DNA of 64,000 bases. It comes from Streptomyces sp. cf386 (GTDB lineage: Bacteria; Actinomycetota; Actinomycetes; Streptomycetales; Streptomycetaceae). The stretch is taken from the NCBI RefSeq assembly GCF_900103585.1, contig NZ_FNHV01000008.1, positions 1 to 64,000 on the forward strand, given 5' to 3'. The notes below the pieces were generated by a model. It was given only the letters and a program-made list of their open reading frames with translations, was not told the origin of the DNA and did not search any database. The translations under genes and the position numbers were made by a program. Each line of letters begins with the position of its first letter. The first letter of the stretch is position 1. Below, in pieces: positions 58,167 to 64,000 of this stretch.

Positions 58167-58795
58167 CGGTTTCCTTCCTGTGCGGGCCGGATCGCGTGTG
58201 CGTGATCGCCTCTTGTCTGTCGGCGAGGGCTGCCGAATTCCCTTTTCCCGAGACTTTCTTCGAGCAGTTCGGCCTCGGCCGTCTTGCGGAGTTTCTTGCG
58301 GGCGCGGGAGAGCCGGGAGGCGACCGTGCCGACCGGGATGCCGAGCGCCTCGGCCGCGGCCTCGTAGTCCAGGCCCTCCCCCAGGCAGAGCACGATGACC
58401 TCGCGCTCCGGACGGCGCAGTGACGCCAGGGCGGTGAGCGCCGTCGCGAGGCGTCGCCGGCCGTCGAGCCGGTCCGCCACTTCCTCGGCGTGGTCGGGTA
58501 CCGACAGCTCGGCCGCCGCGGCCGCCTGCGCGGCCGCCCGGTACCGCCGGTTGCTCCGGTACTGGTTGCGCGCGGTGTTGGTGGCGATGCCCAGCAGCCA
58601 CGGCCGTAGGGAGCCGCCTTCCGGGTCGACCCTGTCGCGCAGGCGCCACGCCTCCATGAAGGTCGCGGCCATCACGTCCTCGGCCGTCGACCAGTCGGCG
58701 GTCAGCCGGAAGGCATGGTTGTAGACCGCGCGGGCGTAGTCGTCGAAGAGCTCGGCGAACGCGCTCGAATCCCCGGCCCGTACCCGGGTTCGCAT
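58163..58795 (-). CDS. ECF RNA polymerase sigma factor paired with CU044_5270-like protein
   Basis: 210 residues. Region 2 (FAELFDDYARAVYNHAFRL, AEDVMAATFMEAWR) and region 4 (LASLRRPEREVIVLCLGEGLDYEAAAEALGIPVGTVASRLSRA; HTH core AAAEALGIPVGTVASRL). The C-terminus ends in a basic tail. Start ATG 58795 with GAGGTG nine bases upstream; in-frame GTG further up is less likely. Co-translated with the membrane partner. Confidence 0.88.
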   Translation of the reverse strand: MRTRVRAGDSSAFAELFDDYARAVYNHAFRLTADWSTAEDVMAATFMEAWRLRDRVDPEGGSLRPWLLGIATNTARNQYRSNRRYRAAAQAAAAAELSVPDHAEEVADRLDGRRRLATALTALASLRRPEREVIVLCLGEGLDYEAAAEALGIPVGTVASRLSRARKKLRKTAEAELLEESLGKREFGSPRRQTRGDHAHAIRPAQEGNR

Positions 58796-58874
58796 AGGAG
58801 TGCTCACCTCAATGAGCTGTCCGGCACCCCGCACCGACTTCCCGTGACTTGCGCCACACTCGACCTTCGCAACG

Positions 58875-59237
58875 TCAGGGCGCCGGAAGGAACACCGTCA
58901 GGCGTCCCCAGGCAGCCAGCGCGATCACCACGCACGGCACCAGCCACCACAGCCGCAGCCAGCGGCGTACGACAGCCAGAACGGCGACGGGTGCGGTGAG
59001 CAAGGCGAGGGCGAGGCCCAGCTTCCCGAACAGTCGAATGTGGTCGAAGGCCTGGTGGTCCCAGGGGCCGAGCGGATTCGACAGATAGGCGATGGCAGTC
59101 GCGGCTCCCGCCACGAGGCAGCCGATGACCAGCAGGACCGCGCACGCGACGCCCTTGGCCCGCGACGCCCGCGACACCTGTGCCGCGCCCGCAGCCTCTG
59201 ACCCCCCTGACGCCTCCGATGCCGGTGACGCGGTCAT
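58875..59237 (-). CDS. Small three-helix membrane protein of the WXG100-like operon
   Basis: 120 residues. Three transmembrane helices (VACAVLLVIGCLVAGAATAIAYL, LGLALALLTAPVAVLAVV, WWLVPCVVIALAAW; each given by its core). No family recognised. Its ATG overlaps the end of the lysozyme-like gene (ATGA), so it may serve in export of, or immunity to, that protein. Last gene of the three-gene operon. Confidence 0.72.
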   Translation of the reverse strand: MTASPASEASGGSEAAGAAQVSRASRAKGVACAVLLVIGCLVAGAATAIAYLSNPLGPWDHQAFDHIRLFGKLGLALALLTAPVAVLAVVRRWLRLWWLVPCVVIALAAWGRLTVFLPAP

Positions 59238-60586
59238 GATTCGAGTGCCCGCTTCGCCTCGTCGACGTGGCTGTCGAATCCGCGGCCGTATATCTGAGCG
59301 TCCTCGCTCCGGAAGTAGGGGCCACCGTTGTAGCGGGCCGCGAGCTCCCGCATCTGCTCCCTGGTCATCTGTTCCGGCGGCACGTCGGCGAACTCGCTCT
59401 CCGCCTTGAGCTGGGCGAGATACTCCGAGGCGATGTAGATGTTCTGCCCCGGGTCCTTGCTCGCGTTGACCACCTCTTCGCGCTGTGCGTCGGTGAGGTT
59501 CTGCGGGTCGTAGCCGAGCACTTCGGCGGACCGGCGCACCTGGATGGCGATCGGCCCCATGGAGGTCTGGTCCGCCTCTCCCATGCCGGGAAGGTGACGG
59601 CGGACGCCATAGGCGGCGGCGTCGATCCAGGAAGGATCGCCTTCGACCTCCTGCCAGGCGATGCCCGCCAACATCTCGGGCGGCAGCCCGGAGTTGCGCG
59701 CCGCGTCGTTGATCAGTGCCTTGTTCCCCGAGATGTACGTGCGGCGTCCTGCGTCGTCGTTGGACGGCAGATACAGATAGTGGTCCTGCGCGCCCGGCAA
59801 TCGCGCCAGCCGCTCCCGTATGCGCCGCAGCGACGGCGAGACCGCGGTGTCGCCGGACACCCCGGAGATCGAGTCGACCTTCATGCCGGTGCCGGCGAGC
59901 TGGGTGTTCGGGTTGCGGCCGGCCTGGCTCGCTTCACGGCGCAGCGCGTCCACGGCGCTGATCAGCAGGGCGGGGTAGTCGCCGTCCCCACCGCGGAAGT
60001 CCGGCAGGGACCGCAGGGCTGCCCGTATCTCGTGCAGGCAGTCCTCCCGGGCCGCGGACTCCACGCGCTCGGCGTCGCCGTAGTGGCTCCTGGTGGCGTC
60101 GTAGTAGTGCTCGGCCTCATCGCGGATCGCGTCCACGTCGGCGGTGAGTTCTGCCACCCAGTCGAGGAAACCGGTCGTGCCTCGCAGGTCCTCCCACTGG
60201 TGCAGGGGCTCGGCGGCACGCGCTGTGGGAGTGATCGCGTGAGCCTCCCGCGACATCACCTCCACCAGACGTTCTTCCGTGGTCTGCCCGCTCTTGAAGT
60301 GCCCCTTGGCCCGCTCGACAGCCGTCGCATAGCCGTCCAGCGCCTTGCTGACGCGCCTGAAGGCCGCGGAAAGGTACTCCGCGAGTTCGAGTGCCTCCTT
60401 CAGCCGCTTGGTGTACCGCTCCCTCTGTTCGCTCTCCCACTCCACCTTTCCGGCCTTGCGGAAGTCGTCGTCACACGAAGCCAGAAGGGTGTGCAGGCGG
60501 CCGTATTCGGCTGCGGTCCGTTCGATCAGCTGTGGGTTCGAGTCGCCCAGGAACTCCACGTCCGCACGGTAGGCCATGGCGCTCAC
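59234..60586 (-). CDS. Coiled-coil protein with C-terminal lysozyme-like domain (ESX-type substrate candidate)
   Basis: 450 residues. The first half is helical and WXG100/LXG-like (IERTAAEYGRLHTLLASCDDDFRKAGKVEWES, AVERAKGHFKSG; long helices). The C-terminal part (about 285-450) has SGLPPEMLAGIAWQEVEG with a candidate catalytic Glu, SMGPIAIQV, NIYIASEYLAQL and LAARYNGG, a soluble lytic transglycosylase/lysozyme-like layout. There is no signal peptide, so type VII-like secretion with the small WXG100-like protein upstream is likely. GTG 60586 overlaps that gene (GTGA). Confidence 0.7.
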   Translation of the reverse strand: MSAMAYRADVEFLGDSNPQLIERTAAEYGRLHTLLASCDDDFRKAGKVEWESEQRERYTKRLKEALELAEYLSAAFRRVSKALDGYATAVERAKGHFKSGQTTEERLVEVMSREAHAITPTARAAEPLHQWEDLRGTTGFLDWVAELTADVDAIRDEAEHYYDATRSHYGDAERVESAAREDCLHEIRAALRSLPDFRGGDGDYPALLISAVDALRREASQAGRNPNTQLAGTGMKVDSISGVSGDTAVSPSLRRIRERLARLPGAQDHYLYLPSNDDAGRRTYISGNKALINDAARNSGLPPEMLAGIAWQEVEGDPSWIDAAAYGVRRHLPGMGEADQTSMGPIAIQVRRSAEVLGYDPQNLTDAQREEVVNASKDPGQNIYIASEYLAQLKAESEFADVPPEQMTREQMRELAARYNGGPYFRSEDAQIYGRGFDSHVDEAKRALES

Positions 60587-60924
60587 CGGTCCTCGGGCGC
60601 GACGTAACGCCCGTTGTCGAGGAGGTCGTCCATCGCACGCCGCGCGTCGCCGTCGGCCTGCACATAGGCGTGCCCCGTCGACTGCAGCTTCGTCGACAGG
60701 GCCGACAGCAGCGTCACCAGGTCCCCGTACTGATCCTGCGCGAACCGCGCGAAGTCCTCAACGGCTTCGGCCACTTGGGGATGGGCGCGCGGCACACGGC
60801 ATTGCGTGGCGTTCTCCCCGTCCATGCGCCCGGCGTACAGCAGTCCGGCCAGCTCGTTCAAGAGATGCGAACTGCTGTCGATGGACTCGGGCCGCGCCGA
60901 GAACCCTCCCGGTCCTGTGCTCAT
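60583..60924 (-). CDS. WXG100-like small helical protein
   Basis: 113 residues. Two predicted helices flanking a short loop (LLNELAGLLYAGRMDGEN, AVEDFARFAQDQYGDLVTLLSALSTKLQS) and a C-terminal YVQADGDARRAMDDLL that resembles the YxxxD/E export motif. No Trp-x-Gly is present, so it is a WXG100 relative rather than a standard member. ATG 60924 with GGGGGAA upstream. It leads the operon with the lysozyme-like and membrane proteins. Confidence 0.65.
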   Translation of the reverse strand: MSTGPGGFSARPESIDSSSHLLNELAGLLYAGRMDGENATQCRVPRAHPQVAEAVEDFARFAQDQYGDLVTLLSALSTKLQSTGHAYVQADGDARRAMDDLLDNGRYVAPEDR

Positions 60925-61016
60925 CGTTCCCCCGATGTCGATGGTGATCGCGGCCGTGAGCATGCCAGTTGCGGATGCAATCTGTCACGTCACGTTCGGG
61001 GGTGTTCCGGGCCGCC

Positions 61017-61712
61017 TCAGCCGGAGAAGGGAACGGCGTCGGCGGCGGAGGTGTGCCAGTTGGTGACGATCGGCTTGTCGACGACGAAGGAGCCGACCTT
61101 CAGGGACACCGGGTTCGGGTCGTCGTCGGAGACGGAGACGATGAGGCTGTCCAACTCCTTGCCGCCGTCCTCGTTGACGGTCTTCGGGTTCACACCGGCG
61201 TAGGCGACGACCCCCTCGCGCAGCGTGATCTCCTGACCCACGGACTGCTCCGCGGGCCCGGCCTCCGTTCCGTCCGACCCGAAAGCCACGACCGGCAGCG
61301 CGGCGGGCAGGACGCAGGTGATACCGGGGTTGGCCTTGGCCTTGATCAGGTAGTAGCCGCCCGCCTGACTCTCGGAACTCACGCTCCAGGAGATGTCGTT
61401 GGTGCCGCAGCTCTGCCCGTAGCCGGTCTTGTCCCCGGACGTGTCGTTGCCGTCCGTACCGGACTTCTCCGACGAGTTGCTCCCGGCGGACCCGCCACCG
61501 GAGGACTTCGAAGCGCTGGAGCCACCAGAACCTGTGCTTCCAGCGTCCTTGTCCCCACCCGCGCCGCCGCCGGCCGCCGTCGCGCTCGCCTTGCCCGATG
61601 CCGCCGAGGAGTCCGACGCCGACGACTTGTCACCGCCCCCACACGCTGTCATCAGCAGACCCGCGCCGATCACGGCGGTGACGGCAACGGCGGTGCGCAG
61701 ACGACGGTTCAT
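61017..61712 (-). CDS. DUF4232-like lipoprotein
   Basis: 231 residues. Lipobox LMTACGG (Cys near 24), a Ser/Gly/Ala-rich linker of about 70 residues, then a domain (CGTNDISWSVSSESQAGGYYLIKAKANPG..., LPVVAFGSDG, SLIVSVSDDDPNP) resembling DUF4232, a beta-sandwich common in Streptomyces lipoproteins of unknown role. The two cysteines (CGTND and ITCVLP) could form a disulfide. Stands alone. Confidence 0.78.
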   Translation of the reverse strand: MNRRLRTAVAVTAVIGAGLLMTACGGGDKSSASDSSAASGKASATAAGGGAGGDKDAGSTGSGGSSASKSSGGGSAGSNSSEKSGTDGNDTSGDKTGYGQSCGTNDISWSVSSESQAGGYYLIKAKANPGITCVLPAALPVVAFGSDGTEAGPAEQSVGQEITLREGVVAYAGVNPKTVNEDGGKELDSLIVSVSDDDPNPVSLKVGSFVVDKPIVTNWHTSAADAVPFSG

Positions 61713-61860
61713 TAGGGATGTCCCTTCCAGGGCGGCAGTTGCGGTGCACCAGGTGATCGGTACCGCGCGTTGACGATCACCAAGACGACCACTTCTGACC
61801 ACCGGTTCGTGCCGTCTCACGCCCAGGACGGTGCCGTCACGCGGCTGTGACAGACCTGGC

Positions 61861-63414
61861 TCACCGCCAGCCGGCGTCCCCACTGACGGGAGACAGGGAG
61901 GGTCGGGTCTGGACCTTCGCCGGTGAGAAGCCGTACTTGTCGAAGGCGGTCCGGCTCGGGATCCAGCGGTAGCCGTACCACGCGTCCCAGATGTAGGTCC
62001 GCGAGCTGCCGCTCGGCTTGGCCAGGAACGCCCTGGCCAGCTCGCGCGCTTCGTCCCAGGCGCAGTCCGCGAAGACGCTGCCGTTGACGATGGCGACGCC
62101 GTTCCAGTCGTCCCAAAGGCTGAAGTAGACGGTCCAGTCGGGGATGTAGTATAGACGGCTGCCGGGGCCGACCAGGTACACCCGGTCGTTGCTGGGTGTC
62201 TTGAACCGCTGTCCCGGCGTCGGGCAGGCGGTGGTGGTCGCGGGCGACGGAGACCAGGAGTCGTCCTCCTCCGGTGCCGGCGGCCGGTCGCCGACCGCCT
62301 GAACCAGGGCTGGTCCGACGGCTTCGCGCGACGCCGCTCGCTCGCAGTGCGCCCAGTCGCCGAAGCCCTGCGCCTGGCTCCACAGGCGGTGGGCGGCCTG
62401 GATGTTCCACTCCGGGTCCAGTGCGTCGCGGGGTGTGCCGCCGAGCTTCCGTAGCCCGGCATCGGAGAGCTGGAAGACACCCCAGTTCCGAGTGCCGTCG
62501 GTGTTCGGCACGATGTGCAGCGGATCGAGGGACGACTGGCAGTCGGCGAGGGCGCTCGCACGGCTGGGCGTTGCGCGGAAGACCTCGCGGACCCGCTGCC
62601 GGACCTTGTCGGGCGGCCACGTGTCCATCTGGATCGCCTTCGGAGCGTAGAGCGCCTCCTTCGTCTGCTCGCCGACCACCCCGTTGGCGTTGACGCGCGA
62701 CAGCACCTGGAAGGCGGTCACCCGACTCAGGGTCTGCGGGCCGAAATCTCCGTCGACGTCCAACTCGGCCCCGGCTCGGGCCAGAAGCCGCTGCACCTCC
62801 CGTACGCAGGCCCCACGCTGCCCCAGACGCACCGGATCGGCGCACGCCGGCGAGAACAGCGGGCGGTCCTCGTCGCCGTCGGCGGATCCGTTTCCGGACA
62901 CGGCCGCGATCCCCCATGCCGTGGCCCCCAACGCGAGGACGAGCGCGATCACGACGAGCGCGGGCGGTTTTCTGCGGTGCCATGGCGTGGGGCGTATGTC
63001 CGGGGCGGGGGCAGGAGCGGGGGCGACCGGATCTGGCGCGGGGTCGGCGGCCGGATCCGGGGCGGCGACGGTGACGTCGACGGCCGGATCCCCGTCCACC
63101 TCCGTGCCCGTGCCCGCCTCCACGCCCACGCCCGCGTCCGCGTCCGCGCCACGATCAGGCTCCCGCGCCGCGTCCGCCAAGGCCCAGAGCCGGTGTAATC
63201 GGCGCAGTTCCTCCGGTGACGCCCCGCATGCCACCGCGAACCGGTGTGCCGACCCGTAGTCCTGGGGGACGTACGAACCGGAGCAGTACCGGTGCAGGCT
63301 GGAGCTGCTGATTCGGGTCCTGCGGGCCAGCGCTCCGTAGCTGAGGCCCGCCCGTTCCTTGAGCGCCCGCAGACAGGCCGCGAACGCCTCGAACTCCTCG
63401 GGCTGCGATCCCAT
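61861..63414 (-). CDS. Membrane HTH protein with outer peptidoglycan-binding and lysozyme-like domains
   Basis: 517 residues. N-terminal XRE-type helix-turn-helix (YGALARRTRISSSSLHRYCSG, about 26-46), a Pro/Ala-rich linker, one transmembrane helix (VVIALVLALGATAWGIAAV, near 152-171), a peptidoglycan-binding repeat (VREVQRLLARAGAELDVDGDFG, near 198-220), a lysozyme/transglycosylase-like segment (WGVFQLSDAGLRKLGG, WNIQAAHRLWSQAQGFGDWAHC) and a C-terminal domain with repeated aromatic motifs (VYLVGPGSRLYYIPDW, YIWDAWYGYRWIP). It looks like a one-component regulator that senses the wall directly. ATG 63414 has GGGGGAAG upstream. Confidence 0.75.
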   Translation of the reverse strand: MGSQPEEFEAFAACLRALKERAGLSYGALARRTRISSSSLHRYCSGSYVPQDYGSAHRFAVACGASPEELRRLHRLWALADAAREPDRGADADAGVGVEAGTGTEVDGDPAVDVTVAAPDPAADPAPDPVAPAPAPAPDIRPTPWHRRKPPALVVIALVLALGATAWGIAAVSGNGSADGDEDRPLFSPACADPVRLGQRGACVREVQRLLARAGAELDVDGDFGPQTLSRVTAFQVLSRVNANGVVGEQTKEALYAPKAIQMDTWPPDKVRQRVREVFRATPSRASALADCQSSLDPLHIVPNTDGTRNWGVFQLSDAGLRKLGGTPRDALDPEWNIQAAHRLWSQAQGFGDWAHCERAASREAVGPALVQAVGDRPPAPEEDDSWSPSPATTTACPTPGQRFKTPSNDRVYLVGPGSRLYYIPDWTVYFSLWDDWNGVAIVNGSVFADCAWDEARELARAFLAKPSGSSRTYIWDAWYGYRWIPSRTAFDKYGFSPAKVQTRPSLSPVSGDAGWR

Positions 63415-63626
63415 TGCTCTTCCCCCTCGGCACCCACCGCCGTGCCGCGCCATCGCTCTGTCCCAGCGGTGTCCCAGCAGGTCGTCGAAGCACTGGGTCA
63501 CCACCCGTTTCGGCGTCCCAGCATCCCACCGGGCGGCGATTCGTTGCCAGGCGTCGACGGGTCTTGCCAGCGTCGGCGGGGCTCGGGCAGAGGCCCCGGG
63601 CTCCACAACTCGACCGAGGAGTACCC

Positions 63627-64000
63627 GTGTTGAAGACCAGGATCGCCACCGCGCTGGCGGCCGTGGGCGTCACCGCCCTCAGCCTGACCGTCCTGCCCGG
63701 CGCCGCGCAGGCGTCCGAATCGACCTCGTCGTCCACGCGGGCCGTGGCGGCGGCGGACGGCTACCTCCATGTGTGGGAGCACCAGAAGAGGGGCGGCCGA
63801 CACTGCCAGTGGTCCGGCAACGCCAACTGGGCCAGTTGCAACATGCGCAACCAGGGGAGCTCCGTCGAGAACGGCGGCTTCACCCATGACGTCTGGCTCT
63901 ACTACGGCCCCGATCAGACCGGCGCCCACTTCTGCCTCAACAGGGGCGTGTACCTGGAGAACATCGTCCACCACTACTTCCCGCACAACGGAGCTGGGGG
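63627..64000 (+). CDS. Secreted peptidase inhibitor I36-like protein, 3' end outside window
   Basis: At least 124 residues, cut by the window edge. GTG 63627 has GAGGAG six bases upstream. Signal peptide (TRIATALAAVGVTALSLTV, cleavage at AQA-S near 30). The mature part (YLHVWEHQKRGGRHCQWSG, GGFTHDVWLYYGPDQTGAHFCL) has the beta/gamma-crystallin-like repeat of I36/SMI-type inhibitors. Function as protease inhibitor is tentative. Confidence 0.72.
   Translation, partial: MLKTRIATALAAVGVTALSLTVLPGAAQASESTSSSTRAVAAADGYLHVWEHQKRGGRHCQWSGNANWASCNMRNQGSSVENGGFTHDVWLYYGPDQTGAHFCLNRGVYLENIVHHYFPHNGAG

Noticed and set aside
63359..63889. Plus-strand frame overlapping the secreted I36-like gene
   Set aside because: The frame used by the signal peptide and crystallin-like repeat is the correct one, with a good SD.

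Overview
The window is high-GC actinobacterial DNA, almost certainly a Streptomyces chromosome. The evidence is the strong third-position GC bias, frequent GTG starts, many 4-base ATGA/GTGA gene overlaps, and Streptomyces-type families: an AfsR-like SARP-NB-ARC-TPR regulator, a large LuxR/LAL regulator, an SCO5918-like protein, DUF5994-like proteins, a CU044_5270-like protein and several ECF sigma factors. I count 63 protein genes or gene fragments. The first and last are cut by the window ends. No rRNA, tRNA, CRISPR array or insertion sequence was recognised.

Layout. 0-7.6 kb: end of a polysaccharide deacetylase, a secreted SRPBCC protein, a TetR-controlled MDR oxidoreductase, a coupled small protein/Crp pair facing an AfsR-like giant regulator. 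7.6-15.4 kb: stress-signalling genes (GNAT-like, STAS, a small membrane protein, two DUF5994-like genes, winged helix, PAS-GAF-SpoIIE phosphatase, XRE regulator, SDR, second STAS). 15.4-18.4 kb: acyl desaturase with its ferredoxin reductase, SCO5918-like protein, cold-shock protein. 18.6-22.5 kb: MerR regulator, second GNAT-like gene and three more DUF5994-like genes. 22.5-31.4 kb: NACHT ATPase with a small partner, then PPK2, a P-type ATPase and a SulP-STAS transporter. 31.4-38.5 kb: two-component system with a GerMN-type lipoprotein, MurJ, a FemAB-like transferase, and an L,D-transpeptidase. 38.5-45.1 kb: proline iminopeptidase with MarR, subtilase, LAL regulator. 45.4-55.6 kb: anti-sigma kinase-like protein, two unusual membrane-anchored sigma-like proteins, a SigE-type sigma with a membrane partner, protein mannosyltransferase, and a tightly overlapping sigma/anti-sigma/ABC operon. 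55.6-64 kb: a methyltransferase joined to a decayed ABC gene and its GntR regulator, an ECF sigma/CU044_5270 pair, a WXG100-like/lysozyme-like/membrane operon, a lipoprotein, a membrane HTH protein with cell-wall domains, and a secreted I36-like protein.

The most unusual feature is a family of six related promoter-plus-leader units (at 9680-10021, 19848-19957, 20464-20572, 21175-21280 and 21814-21927). Each has a TAGSGT-like -10 box about 100 nt before a start codon, and most have one or two hairpins. They precede five DUF5994-like genes and one unrelated GNAT-like gene, so the regulatory unit seems to have been copied independently of the coding sequence. This may be an undescribed cis-regulatory RNA or a specific stress regulon.

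Other points of interest are the sigma/zinc-finger/transmembrane fusions (one with a C-terminal lectin-like domain), the NACHT pair as a candidate conflict system, and an ABC-transporter remnant fused to a methyltransferase gene. Gene calls rest on reading the protein sequences. Family names come from memory of motifs, not from any search.
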